Origin: Gimesia chilikensis
GTDB taxonomy: Bacteria > Planctomycetota > Planctomycetia > Planctomycetales > Planctomycetaceae
Direction: 5' to 3'
Length of the DNA: 64,000 nucleotides
Assembly (NCBI RefSeq): GCF_008329715.1
Contig: NZ_VTSR01000011.1
Span: 274,079-338,078, forward strand
The position numbers and the translations under genes are program-made. Below the pieces are notes generated by a model. The model saw only the letters and a program-made list of their open reading frames with translations. It did no database searches and was not told where the DNA came from. Shown here piece by piece: positions 34,520 to 45,144 of the stretch (positions are counted from its first letter, which is position 1; every line of letters starts with the position of its first letter).

Positions 34520-35852
34520 GTGTGTGCCCCTTCAATCCGGTTTCGGCTGACTGAATGAAGCGATCCGGCTCCAGTTCTCCGCCACACGTGGGGCACGTGG
34601 GATTCTCTTCCACCCAGTGGAGCAGTTCGACGCGGGCCTGTTCGTATTCGGCTTTGACTTCAGCGTGTCTCTGCTTCCGCTCCAGAAACTGTGTCTCCGC
34701 GGCAGTCCACTGCTGACAGAACTGCGCGAGCTTCGCACCATCGACCAGTTCCGGTGGAGAAACGCATTCTGCGAGGATCTCGGCTTCTCTCCGATCCCGT
34801 TGCGTGCGGGCTTCTGCGGCCGTCAATCTGGCGATCAGCTTCTCCAGACTTTCAGGGTCGGTCAGCTGGGGAGGATCTTCCAGCGGTTCCAGGCAATTCT
34901 GTGTCGCCTGTGACTGCTGGCAGATGCGATCCTGCAGTTGATAATCTCTGATCAGAGCAGCGAGTGCCGATTCATTTTGCAGCGCAGGGGGATCGCTTAA
35001 TGTCTCCAATGCGGAGACAGTCGTCTGTGAGCGCTGCAGCCCGCTTTGAATCGTCTGCCAGCGCTGGACCAGTGCTGCGAGGGGGCGTTCCGGTTCCTGC
35101 TCCAGCGGTCCGGGTAGTACCTGCAGACAGGCAACCCGGCGGGAACAGAGGGCGACACGGGTTTCCGCTTTCGTGAGTTCCGAAATCAGCGTTTCCAGCT
35201 GCTGAATCTGCTGCGTTTCGGCCTGGAGTGCCTGATATTGTGTTTCGAGGGTCTCGAGTTCGGATTCCAGATCGGGAACGGGCTCCAGCAGTTTCAGTGT
35301 GGCCTCGTTCTGTTTCTGCTCGGTCTGTTGTCGCTGATAGTCCTGCTGGGCCACTTTGACTTTGCTGCGGTGCCGCTTCTGCATCTCGATCAGCACGGAG
35401 GCATCCGAGGAGGAGGCAAAGAAGCGGGCGGCCCGACTGCCCCGATCGCCCAGCAGAAAGATGGGCGATTTCTGCTCGCCGAAATGGACATCGAATTCAT
35501 CGCTGTCCCCCGACTTGACTTTCGCCAGTCTTAATACTTCCGGGAGGATATCGGGGACATTGTTTCTGAGACGATGGAAATCCTGCCCGTCAATCGTATA
35601 ACTGACGACCTTCTTTTTACGTTTCCATTCGATGACGTGGCCGTCGTCGGTTTCCACGATCACGCGGCACTCTTTGGCACCGTGCCTGACCATGTAATCG
35701 CCCGAGGTATTTTCCGCCAGTACCTGCAGGGCAGAGACGAACGCCGACTTACCGCAGTTATTGGGCCCCGTCAGCACGGTGAGTCCGGGCGACAGCTCAA
35801 TCTCGGTAAACGCGTGGCTCATAAAGTTATGTAGTGTAATCCGTTTCAACAT
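34509..35852 (-). CDS. Rad50/SbcC-like ATPase, N-terminal (Walker A) half ending at a zinc hook
   Basis: A 447-residue protein. The N-terminal lobe starts ITLHNFMSHAFTEIEL, the Rad50/RecF-type opening, with Walker A GPNNCGKS at residues 29-36. From about residue 170 the protein is coiled coil with repeated Gln/Glu/Leu heptads. Near the C-terminus sits CPTC (Cys 420 and 423), the CxxC form of a Rad50 zinc hook, after which only 24 residues remain. No Walker B or H-loop is present. In Rad50 the hook is at the middle of the chain and the second half returns to the head; here the chain ends and the second half is encoded separately at 32552-33253. First gene of the operon. Confidence 0.88.
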   Translation of the reverse strand: MLKRITLHNFMSHAFTEIELSPGLTVLTGPNNCGKSAFVSALQVLAENTSGDYMVRHGAKECRVIVETDDGHVIEWKRKKKVVSYTIDGQDFHRLRNNVPDILPEVLRLAKVKSGDSDEFDVHFGEQKSPIFLLGDRGSRAARFFASSSDASVLIEMQKRHRSKVKVAQQDYQRQQTEQKQNEATLKLLEPVPDLESELETLETQYQALQAETQQIQQLETLISELTKAETRVALCSRRVACLQVLPGPLEQEPERPLAALVQRWQTIQSGLQRSQTTVSALETLSDPPALQNESALAALIRDYQLQDRICQQSQATQNCLEPLEDPPQLTDPESLEKLIARLTAAEARTQRDRREAEILAECVSPPELVDGAKLAQFCQQWTAAETQFLERKQRHAEVKAEYEQARVELLHWVEENPTCPTCGGELEPDRFIQSAETGLKGHTHDA

Positions 35853-36035
35853 GCCTCAAAGTATAATCATTTCGGTTCGCGAATCACAGGATTGACGCCC
35901 CCGGTATTTCAGATCGCCGCCGAAACAGAGGCTTGCGTTCCGCCGTTGATTCGGGTCAAATAACTTCAAAGCCCGGTGAGGGATGGACTGCCCGTCTCCC
36001 GCCCTGTTCTCCTGATATTTCAGATAGGATTGCCC

Positions 36036-37217
36036 ATGCTCGCGCCGACCCAATATTTCCTGTGCTTCGCTCTCTTTTCCGGAGCCGTCTGCTCCACCTT
36101 ACTGACACAAACCGCATCCGGGGCTGAGCAATATCGGGTTTATGTGGGCACCTATACCCGCGGCAGCGACAGCAAGGGGATCTACCAGTTGCTGCTGGAC
36201 AGCAAGACGGGCAAGCTGACGCACGTGGATGTCACGGAAAACAGCGTGAATCCCTCGTTTCTGGCGATTTCGCCCAATCAGAAATATCTCTACGCTGTTA
36301 ATGAAATTAATGATTTCGAAGGCCAGAAAGCGGGTGCTGTCAGCTCGTATGCGATTGCCGCAGACAGTGGCAAGCTGACGTTTCTCAACCAGCATTCTTC
36401 CCGGGGAGGATCTCCCTGTCACCTGGTAGTAGATGCGACTGGTAAGTTCGTGCTCGTGGCCAACTATTCCGGCGGTAATATCTGCACGCTGCCGATCCAG
36501 AAAGATGGTTCCCTCGGCCCCAGTTCTGCTTTTGTCCAACACACCGGTTCCAGTGTGAATGCAGCCCGTCAGAAAGCACCGCACGCACATTCGATTAATC
36601 TGGATCCCAAGAACCGTCATGCGGTTGTCGCCGATCTGGGCATTGACGAACTGCGCGTCTACGATTTTTCTGCAGCCGACGGCAGCCTGACTCCGAACGC
36701 GGTACCGGGCATCAAAATGGCTCCGGGAGCCGGTCCGCGGCACTTTGCCTTTCATCCAAGCGGGAAATGGGGTTATGTCATTAACGAGCTGAACCTGACC
36801 GTGACCGCCATGAAATACAATCAAAAGACGGGTGTCTTTGAGATTCTGCAGAATATCACCACCGTTCCAGAAGGAACGAAACGGAAAGGGAATTCCACAG
36901 CGCAGGTTCTGGTGCATCCCTCTGGAAAATTCCTGTATGGCTCCAACCGGGGCCCGAACACGATTGCCATGTATGGAATCGATCAGAAAACGGGCGAACT
37001 GACGTCCCTGGGTTATCAGCCGACCGGCGGTGCGATTCCGCGGAACTTCAATATCGACCCGAGTGGGAAATTCCTGCTGGCCGCGAACCAGGATTCGAAT
37101 AACGTCGTCGTATTCAAGATCGATCAGAAAACGGGAGTGCTGGAACCGACGGGGCATGAAATCGACGTTCCCAAGCCGGTCTGTATTCAGTTTCTGCCGA
37201 TCGGCGGTACTCCCTGA
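36036..37217 (+). CDS. Exported lactonase (6-phosphogluconolactonase-type beta-propeller)
   Basis: About 393 residues. A signal peptide (FLCFALFSGAVCSTL, cleavage near SGA) is followed by a seven-bladed propeller of the Pgl/YbhE lactonase family: YRVYVGTYTRG, FLAISPNQKYLYAVNE, APHAHSINLDP, GAGPRHFAFHPSGKW, IPRNFNIDPSGKFLLAANQ. The conserved HAH and GPRH residues of the metal/substrate site are present. The cytoplasmic relatives open 6-phosphogluconolactone; the signal peptide suggests a different, exported lactone substrate here. ATG 36036 is chosen because AGGA lies upstream; the frame can extend to 35976 with no ribosome site. Divergent from the split-ATPase operon. Confidence 0.87.
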   Translation: MLAPTQYFLCFALFSGAVCSTLLTQTASGAEQYRVYVGTYTRGSDSKGIYQLLLDSKTGKLTHVDVTENSVNPSFLAISPNQKYLYAVNEINDFEGQKAGAVSSYAIAADSGKLTFLNQHSSRGGSPCHLVVDATGKFVLVANYSGGNICTLPIQKDGSLGPSSAFVQHTGSSVNAARQKAPHAHSINLDPKNRHAVVADLGIDELRVYDFSAADGSLTPNAVPGIKMAPGAGPRHFAFHPSGKWGYVINELNLTVTAMKYNQKTGVFEILQNITTVPEGTKRKGNSTAQVLVHPSGKFLYGSNRGPNTIAMYGIDQKTGELTSLGYQPTGGAIPRNFNIDPSGKFLLAANQDSNNVVVFKIDQKTGVLEPTGHEIDVPKPVCIQFLPIGGTP

Positions 37218-37316
37218 GTTGACTGACGTCTATAATGCAGACACCTTACCGCGGAGGAAACCCTGCCGCGGTTGCATTGCTTTTGAAAACCTCCAGTCAG
37301 AACAAGATCGACACAT

Positions 37317-37973
37317 ATGTGGACGAAAATCTGTGGCATTCGTGATGCCGAAACCGCCCGCATGGTGGCGGATCTGGGTGCCTCTGCACTCGGTTTGAAT
37401 TTTTACGCCCCTTCACCGCGGTGCATTTCTGTTGAAACCGCTGGGGAAATCGCTACGGCCGTCTCGAAGAATGTCGCTCTGGTCGGATTGTTCGTGAATC
37501 ACAGCCTGGAGGACATTGAAACAATCTGCCAGTCCGTTTCACTCGATCTACTGCAGTTGCACGGTGATGAAACGCCGGAATTCCTGGCGGAACTGGCGGA
37601 GCGACTGCCGAACCTGCCTTTGATCCGAGCATTTCGAGTGCGGGAAGCGAATCTCGAATCAATCGCCGCCTATCTATCTGACTGCGATCGCTGTGGCAAA
37701 CGCCCGGATTACCTGCTGATCGACGCTTATTCACCAGATGCCTTTGGGGGGACCGGCAAAGTGGCTCCCTGGGCGGTGATTCAGGAATATTATCAGTTTA
37801 CCGAGTGGCCGCCCCTGATTCTGGCGGGGGGACTGACCCCCGAGAATGTCGCGGAAGCCATCGCCGCGGTGCAGCCGTTTGGCGTGGATACCGCCAGCGG
37901 AGTGGAATCGGCACCGGGGATGAAAAGTGAGGAACTGGTGGCATCCTTTATCAATCGAACAAAAAAAGCGTGA
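37317..37973 (+). CDS. trpF: Phosphoribosylanthranilate isomerase
   Basis: A 218-residue TIM-barrel enzyme for tryptophan synthesis, converting PRA to CdRP in the cytoplasm. The N-terminal KICGIRD holds the catalytic Cys, GLNFYAPSPR and LQLHGDE are the family blocks, and LIDAYSPDAFGGTG carries the catalytic Asp. The phosphate-binding end ILAGGLTPENV and GVDTASGVESAPG are complete. Length is typical for the monofunctional form. No other trp gene is nearby. Confidence 0.95.
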   Translation: MWTKICGIRDAETARMVADLGASALGLNFYAPSPRCISVETAGEIATAVSKNVALVGLFVNHSLEDIETICQSVSLDLLQLHGDETPEFLAELAERLPNLPLIRAFRVREANLESIAAYLSDCDRCGKRPDYLLIDAYSPDAFGGTGKVAPWAVIQEYYQFTEWPPLILAGGLTPENVAEAIAAVQPFGVDTASGVESAPGMKSEELVASFINRTKKA

Positions 37974-38169
37974 AATTTCGATCGTCTAACTGGTATAATA
38001 CGACACAGCTCACGAACGAAAGATGAAGAATCAGAACAGTTTTATGCAACTGCCTTGAGAATCCCGAGTTCGAGCTCTACCATATATCTCAGACCGGAGT
38101 GTCTGAGTACGTGGCGCTGAGTCACTTTGAAAAACAGGAGTTGCGGGAAACGCATCGTTTCTCCAGGGA

Positions 38170-38616
38170 ATGAAAACGACCATGTCAACTGATTACAATA
38201 TTTTACTGATCGAGGATGACCGTGAGATTTCCAGCACCTTGAGTGGTGTGATTAAATCTGCGGGCTATAACATCATCGTGGCCCCCAACGGACTGGAAGG
38301 GCAGAAGCTCGCCCAGACAGAGAATCCCGATCTCGTCATCACCGATATGATGATGCCTAAGATGGGAGGTTTCCCCGTGCTGGAAACTCTCAAGTCGCTG
38401 CCTTCTCCCCCCAAGGTGATCATGATCACCGCCAATGAAGGTGGTCGGCACAAAGCGTATGCCGAGATGCTCGGAGTCGACGACTATCTGCGGAAGCCTT
38501 TCGCGATGGACGTCTTTCTGGATGCCATCGCCCGCGTTTTGGCAAAAGACTCGGACGACGGAGATGATAGCAAACCCGCCAAAGGACCTCTGTCACGCTC
38601 ACGTAAAAAATCGTAA
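38170..38616 (+). CDS. Stand-alone response-regulator receiver protein
   Basis: A 148-residue receiver domain. The acidic pair is in LLIEDDRE, the phospho-acceptor Asp in [12 protein letters not shown], the switch Thr in IMITANEGG and the Lys in LRKPFAMD. No output domain follows; the C-terminus is a Lys/Ser-rich tail of about 20 residues. It probably passes a phosphoryl signal to a partner protein. No histidine kinase is adjacent. The start may be 38170 or the in-frame ATG 38182; neither has an ideal ribosome site. Confidence 0.9.
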   Translation: MKTTMSTDYNILLIEDDREISSTLSGVIKSAGYNIIVAPNGLEGQKLAQTENPDLVITDMMMPKMGGFPVLETLKSLPSPPKVIMITANEGGRHKAYAEMLGVDDYLRKPFAMDVFLDAIARVLAKDSDDGDDSKPAKGPLSRSRKKS

Positions 38617-38631
38617 GCGTCCTGCCTGCCC

Positions 38632-39126
38632 TTACCCCCCGGCAACCAGCGCGACGTAGTACCAGTACAACCCGGTCAACGACGTCAGCGTGATATCGAT
38701 CGTAGAAATCCAGCCCAGTTTTTTGTGCAGGCTGCTGTGCGCACAGGGTACGGGCGGATTGGGAATACGTTTCAGAGCCAAAATCAGCGTCGTTCCCCAG
38801 AAGAAAGGTGTGCTGACGGCGAACAGCAGGTGCACGTAGAGGACATTCCGGACATAGTCGAACTGTTCGGGTGTCAGGGGGACCTCGCGTTGCTTAACGA
38901 TATTCTGCCAGCCGCCGTGCATGATCTGGACGTCCACTTCGAAGGCGGCCACCGCCACCAGCAGGACAGCTCCGAGCAGAATCTGCAGCTTTTTGTGCAG
39001 CGCAAAATTATGTTTGATTTTAACTGCGTAGAGGCTGAATAAGAGAAGTGGGACAATCAGCAACAGTGCCGTGACCACAAAATCCAACATGAATGTTGAG
39101 CGATAGCCTAAAAATCCATGCTCCAT
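38632..39126 (-). CDS. DUF420 membrane protein
   Basis: A 164-residue inner-membrane protein with four to five helices, recognised as DUF420 from the pattern IKHNFALHKKLQI, GGW, and the C-terminal SSLHKKLGWISTIDITLTSLTGLYWYY. Conserved His residues (in ALHKK, MHGG, VHLL and SLHKK) could bind haem or metal; DUF420 members are often near respiratory oxidase genes in other bacteria. Function is not established. AGGAT lies seven bases before ATG 39126. It converges on the receiver gene with 15 bases between. Confidence 0.85.
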   Translation of the reverse strand: MEHGFLGYRSTFMLDFVVTALLLIVPLLLFSLYAVKIKHNFALHKKLQILLGAVLLVAVAAFEVDVQIMHGGWQNIVKQREVPLTPEQFDYVRNVLYVHLLFAVSTPFFWGTTLILALKRIPNPPVPCAHSSLHKKLGWISTIDITLTSLTGLYWYYVALVAGG

Positions 39127-39356
39127 CTGAGTATCCTGTTTTGGCGTATGGGGGGGAACGAGATCTGTTCGCGAGGAACCATATCAGAACTTCAATTCTG
39201 ATCCAAGCCCAGCCTGATTTTGCTCTCGATCAGTTTCCTTGGTGGAATGGCGCGAATTTCCCCGGCTCCCACTTGCAGAGTCAGACAGGCTTGATACATT
39301 GGGCCAATTAAGGATTTTTTCAGCCAGCCGTTCTCTCAGACACAGGAGGTGTGCAC

Positions 39357-40112
39357 GTGCCAGTGTGCGGCGTGATTCCCGCCCGACTCGAGTCATCGCG
39401 ACTCCCCGGAAAACTGTTATTAAGTGAAACCGGACAGACGCTGATTCAGCATACCTGGGAGGCAGCAGCCCGCTCCGAACGGCTGGATCGCCTGATCGTG
39501 GCGACCGACAGCCTGGAAATTCTGGAAGCCGTACATGGCTTTGGCGGCAAGGCGTTTCTGACGGGAGAGCATCCCAGCGGCACCGACCGGATAGCCGAAG
39601 TTACGGAAAAAGAGCTCTTGGATGCGGATATCCTGGTGAATATCCAGGGAGACGAACCCGAAATCGCGCCTGAATTCATCGATCAGCTGATCGACCTGCT
39701 GGAATCTTCCCCGGAAGCCGAAATGGCGACGCTGGCCACCCCCATCCGCAGCCTGGAACAGTTACAGGATTCGTCCTGTACCAAGGTCGTCTGCAGACAG
39801 GATGGTTCGGCGCTGTACTTCAGTCGCCTGCCGATTCCCTTCACGCGCGATGTCGCTCCCGAAACACTGCTGCCCGAACAGAGCCCCTGGTTATTGCACC
39901 TGGGGCTGTATGCCTACCGTCGACCGTTTTTACTTGAGCTCACCAAAGTCTCTCCGACTCCACTGGAACAGCTGGAGAAACTGGAACAGCTCAGAGCCCT
40001 GGAAACGGGTGCAAAGATTCAGGTCGGCACCGTCGCTCATCCCACCGTTGGCATTGATACCCCGGACGATTATGCCCGGTTCGTCAGCCGCTATCAGCAG
40101 GGAACGAATTAG
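39357..40112 (+). CDS. kdsB: 3-deoxy-manno-octulosonate cytidylyltransferase
   Basis: About 251 residues. It activates Kdo to CMP-Kdo for lipopolysaccharide inner core. The N-terminal VIPARLESSRLPGKLL is the nucleotide-binding block, VNIQGDEPEI the catalytic metal segment and LHLGLYAYRRPFLLEL the family C-terminal block. The start is non-ATG. A perfect AGGAGG at 39344-39349 is too close to the GTG at 39351 (one base) but ideally placed for GTG 39357 (seven bases), so 39357 is chosen. Presence of kdsB indicates Kdo-containing LPS and an outer membrane in this organism. Confidence 0.94.
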   Translation: MPVCGVIPARLESSRLPGKLLLSETGQTLIQHTWEAAARSERLDRLIVATDSLEILEAVHGFGGKAFLTGEHPSGTDRIAEVTEKELLDADILVNIQGDEPEIAPEFIDQLIDLLESSPEAEMATLATPIRSLEQLQDSSCTKVVCRQDGSALYFSRLPIPFTRDVAPETLLPEQSPWLLHLGLYAYRRPFLLELTKVSPTPLEQLEKLEQLRALETGAKIQVGTVAHPTVGIDTPDDYARFVSRYQQGTN

Positions 40113-40255
40113 ATTGCAGTAAGTCGCTTATTGATCAACAGTTAACGATCAGCCCCCGGATCGGTTTCAGGCATTTCCCTGCAAGCCTGACGTGTTAGAA
40201 TATTCATGAGTGGTGACTGAGATCCGGCAGTCCTGCTCGCTTTTCATCTGATTAA

Positions 40256-41965
<1,710 letters not shown>

Positions 41966-42017
41966 CAGAGACGCGTGTCTGATTCCGGAATGTATCAGAA
42001 CAGGGAGACATTCCCCG

Positions 42018-42947
42018 ATGAGCGGTTCTCCTTCTAAAGCAGACCTGCAACTTTCAGGTCTGTTGAGCGTTAACAAACCCCAGGACATCACTTCCCGCCA
42101 GGTCGTCAACCAGTTTCAAAAGCTGGTCCGCCCGGCCCGAGTCGGCCATGCAGGGACACTCGACCCCCTGGCAACGGGAGTGCTGGTACTGTGCGTCGGT
42201 TCCTCGACTCGGTTGATCCGCTTTGTGCAGGATCAGCCCAAGGAATACATCGGCGAATTTGTACTGGGAAAACGGAGCGACACCGACGATATCACAGGCA
42301 AAGTCTTCGAAACACCGGACTGTCCGGTGATTGAACGGGAACAGTTGGAACGCTTGCTGCCCACCTATCGTGGTTCCATCGAACAGACTCCGCCGCAGTT
42401 TTCAGCAGTGCATGTGAATGGCAGACGGGCATACGATCTGGCCCGCCAGGGTAAGACCGTTGAAATCGAGCCCCGCACGGTCGAGGTGTATGAACTGGAA
42501 ATCGTGAAATTTGAGTTCCCCCGTTTTCAGCTGCGGATTGTCTGCGGTTCGGGAACTTACATTCGTTCGATCGGACGCGACCTGGGAGAAGACCTGGGCG
42601 TGGGCGCTACGATGACCTCGCTGGTACGTTCGCGGATTGGGGAATTCAAGCTGGAATCAGCATTGAGCCTTGAAGAACCCCCGACTCTGGATGCAATCTC
42701 TGCCAATCTGCAACCGCCTATCAAAGCCGTTCCCCATTTACCACATTACCGGTGCGATGCACGAGAACTGCGCGCCATCAGTCTCGGACAGAAACTGACC
42801 GGCCCTCCGGAAAGGCTGCCTGAGACGGACGAAATCACCGAAGTTGCGATCGTCACTCCCGCCGGTGAGCTGGCAGCGATTGCGGAATGGGATCGTCCTC
42901 ATCAGTGTCTCTCCCCTCGACAGGTTTATGCAAAGCGTCCTGACTAA
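42018..42947 (+). CDS. truB: tRNA pseudouridine-55 synthase
   Basis: About 309 residues. VGHAGTLDPLATGVL carries the catalytic Asp; the KEYIGEFVLGKRSDTDD and CGSGTYIRSIGRDLGE blocks are typical of TruB. It isomerises U55 in the T-loop of tRNAs. The frame extends to 41949, overlapping pyrG, but ATG 42018 has GGGAG ten bases upstream and starts close to the conserved SGLLSVNKP, so it is preferred. Fifty-two bases after pyrG; probably the same transcript as maf. Confidence 0.96.
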   Translation: MSGSPSKADLQLSGLLSVNKPQDITSRQVVNQFQKLVRPARVGHAGTLDPLATGVLVLCVGSSTRLIRFVQDQPKEYIGEFVLGKRSDTDDITGKVFETPDCPVIEREQLERLLPTYRGSIEQTPPQFSAVHVNGRRAYDLARQGKTVEIEPRTVEVYELEIVKFEFPRFQLRIVCGSGTYIRSIGRDLGEDLGVGATMTSLVRSRIGEFKLESALSLEEPPTLDAISANLQPPIKAVPHLPHYRCDARELRAISLGQKLTGPPERLPETDEITEVAIVTPAGELAAIAEWDRPHQCLSPRQVYAKRPD

Positions 42948-42986
42948 ACGGTCTACCAGAGAAAAAGAAATCCCCCGATTCAAGAA

Positions 42987-43571
42987 ATGCGTACTATGCA
43001 ACTCATTCTGGCCAGTACTTCAACTTATCGCGCGGAACAGTTAAAGCGTCTGGGAATTCCGTTTGAACAAGAGGATCCGCAGGTTGATGAAGACATTCTG
43101 AAGCAGGCTGGGCTGCCTCCCGCAGAACTGGCCAAACGGCTGGCGCTGGAGAAAGCGCACCAGGTGCAGCAGCGTTTCCCGACTGCGCTGATTATCGGCG
43201 GAGACCAACTGATTTCCTTCGAAGGAGATGTGCTGGGGAAACCGGGTTCTAACGAACGGGCGGTTCAGCAATTAATGCGACTGCAGGGGACCAGTCATGA
43301 ACTGATCACCGCGATCGCGGTACTGGGTCCGGCGTTTGAGGAAGTTCACTGCAATCACACGCGGCTCACAATGCGTGCCCTGGATGAAGTTGCGCTGCGG
43401 CGGTATGTCGAATATGACGAACCCTGGAACTGTGCCGGAGCGTACAAGATTGAAAGCCGGGGCATTGCCCTGTTTGAATCGATCGAATCAACCGACCACT
43501 CGGCGATTACCGGAATTCCATTGATGGAGCTGACGTCCCTGTTGAGACGCGCGGGCCTGGAACTCCCTTAA
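42987..43571 (+). CDS. Maf-type nucleotide pyrophosphatase
   Basis: A 194-residue Maf protein, a house-cleaning nucleoside-triphosphate pyrophosphatase. LILASTSTYRAEQLKRLGIPF is the family start with a Thr-Tyr-Arg variant of the usual SPRR, and AYKIESRGIALFESIE followed by TGIPLMEL matches the YceF-like branch that hydrolyses m7GTP more than the dTTP/UTP branch (inference from the branch motif). ATG 42987 and ATG 42996 are both possible. Forty bases after truB, same strand. Confidence 0.9.
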   Translation: MRTMQLILASTSTYRAEQLKRLGIPFEQEDPQVDEDILKQAGLPPAELAKRLALEKAHQVQQRFPTALIIGGDQLISFEGDVLGKPGSNERAVQQLMRLQGTSHELITAIAVLGPAFEEVHCNHTRLTMRALDEVALRRYVEYDEPWNCAGAYKIESRGIALFESIESTDHSAITGIPLMELTSLLRRAGLELP

Positions 43572-43587
43572 GCCAGGAATCGCGCAA

Positions 43588-43623
43588 CAAAAAACGCCTG
43601 CAGAGGCGGGCCTCCACAGGCGT
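43588..43623 (-). terminator. Rho-independent terminator after the ECF sigma-factor gene
   Basis: On the minus strand ACGCCTG pairs with CAGGCGT, with an inner GAGG/CCTC stem, followed by TTTTTTG. It begins 27 bases after the sigma-factor stop codon. There is no T-run on the plus side, so it serves the minus strand. Confidence 0.85.
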
Positions 43624-43649
43624 GGTTCGATTCCTTTCATGAACGTCAC

Positions 43650-44201
43650 TCATACGGACTGGACGTCCAACAGTGCTTCCCGCAGACGATTACGTGCGGT
43701 GTGCAGTCGACGCTTGATCGTCCCGATGGGCCGATCGAACTCGTCACTCATTTCCTTCAGGGACTGGCCCTTGAAGTAGAATGAGATCAGGGTCTGACGG
43801 TCGACTTCACCCAGCGATTCCAGTCCGCCACGCAGTTCAGTAGCCCGCTCGCTTTCCAGCAGTTTGTCCAGCGGGTTTTCCGGTTCATCGTCCAGGACGA
43901 TGAAGGTATCCGGGCTCTGAATGCATTCGTTAGGCCGACGAACGGCTCGATTGATCGACATCCGGACGGCGATCTGCCGCAACCAGCCACCGAATCGCTC
44001 CGGTGCATTCAGCTGTGACAGTTTCCGCATGGCCTGGATGAAGACATCCTGAGTAACTTCACTGGCTTCAGCGTGGTTACGCAGACGCTTCATTACGATC
44101 GCGAAGACCGTAGATTCAAATTGAACAACAAGTGAACCGAAGGCGTCTCGATCTCCATTCTGAGCAGCCGTAACTAACTCGATTAAGTTCTGATCTTCCA
44201 T
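43650..44201 (-). CDS. ECF-type RNA polymerase sigma factor
   Basis: About 183 residues. Region 2 has FGSLVVQFESTVFAIVMKRL and AEASEVTQDVFIQAMRKL, region 4 has LISFYFKGQSLKEMSDEF and IGTIKRRLHTARNRLREAL. It directs RNA polymerase to a promoter subset. No anti-sigma factor is adjacent. The open frame extends to 44255, but ATG 44201 gives MEDQNLIELV, the usual start of this family, and is preferred. Followed by its own terminator. Confidence 0.93.
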   Translation of the reverse strand: MEDQNLIELVTAAQNGDRDAFGSLVVQFESTVFAIVMKRLRNHAEASEVTQDVFIQAMRKLSQLNAPERFGGWLRQIAVRMSINRAVRRPNECIQSPDTFIVLDDEPENPLDKLLESERATELRGGLESLGEVDRQTLISFYFKGQSLKEMSDEFDRPIGTIKRRLHTARNRLREALLDVQSV

Positions 44202-44470
44202 TGTAGTATCTCTTCTCTGTCCCTGAATCAGGACTCTGAATTCATTGAAGTTCAAAGTGGTTCGTTAAGCACATGCAAACCGGAAACGGAACAGCGTTTG
44301 AATCAGCCGCGAGACCAGAGAAAAAGCGGGTGCGCTTTCACAGGTCACCAGGGGCCCAACGTGCTACGTTTGCCAGTGAATGTGGCAGGGTCAGCTAAAA
44401 GGCTGTCGCGTTTTAACCAACCACTTTGAGTAAACGATTTTCTGCTAAAAAGCAGGGAATCGGAATCTGC

Positions 44471-44764
44471 TTACGAAGCAGTTCCGGTCACGGTGGTCAG
44501 GGGGGTTCCCGTTATCTGCATATATCTTTGATAGAGCAGATGCATTGTGGGTTGATGTTGACAACAACAATGCCAACCCATCGGGGAGGACCCCGGCATA
44601 CCACCGGATTCCGACAATCGTTCTCCACTTAGAGGGCGTAACGCATCTGTACGGAGGGCGGCACGGACGACATCAATCGCTTTCACGACAGCTGCTGCTT
44701 TGACAAACACGCTGTTGTTAATTGCTTTGACGACGAAACGACGATTCTGTTTAGAAAAAATCAT
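44471..44764 (-). CDS. Small protein of unknown function with an ideal ribosome site
   Basis: A 97-residue frame. Its ATG at 44764 is preceded by a perfect AGGAGGT (44771-44777) with six bases spacing, which is the best ribosome site in the window and the main reason to call it real. The first 45 residues are Val/Ala/Lys-rich (RRFVVKAINNSVFVKAAAVV) and could form an amphipathic helix; the rest contains a Cys-Cys-Cys run and looks less ordered. No family recognised. It lies upstream of the ECF sigma gene on the same strand, about 270 bases away. It could also be shorter than annotated if a frameshift lies near residue 50. Confidence 0.5.
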   Translation of the reverse strand: MIFSKQNRRFVVKAINNSVFVKAAAVVKAIDVVRAALRTDALRPLSGERLSESGGMPGSSPMGWHCCCQHQPTMHLLYQRYMQITGTPLTTVTGTAS

Positions 44765-45144
44765 CAGTGCACCTCCTGCGTTAAACCGCAGAGAAAGAGA
44801 CTATAAAAAGAGAGGCTCGTGCCTCAAAAGAAAAAACGGACACAAGCCGTTCACAGGTAATTCAGCGGATAGACCTGTTATGATGAGTAACAGGAGTATC
44901 CCTCTGCCAGTAAGACAACAATGCCCTGACAAAGGTTCGCTCATTTTTGACAGTTTTCGGAAAAATGTCGATTCTTTCAAGAGAAGTTTTACGGATTCCC
45001 TAGTGAAACGGAACATTCCGGATCTGTGCCACCCCACCAGAAAAACCGTAATCTATTCAACTGTAAAGACTTACGCACAGGGCTCCACACTCAAAAGCAG
45101 GGCAACATTTTTTCAGTATTTTTCCATCAAAACGATGGTCCGCC
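44765..45144. other. Intergenic region without recognised gene
   Basis: About 380 bases between the small gene and the exported protein gene on the same strand. It should hold the promoter of the small gene. An open frame on the plus strand has no ribosome site. No terminator hairpin was found after the exported-protein stop. Confidence 0.4.

Noticed and set aside
40168..40190. Hairpin TCAGGC/GCCTGA after kdsB as a terminator
   Set aside because: It has an 11-base loop and no T-run; termination there is not supported.
43617..43640. GGTTCGATTCC, resembling a tRNA T-loop
   Set aside because: There is no pairing for a T-stem, no acceptor stem and no anticodon arm; it is part of the region flanking the ECF sigma terminator.
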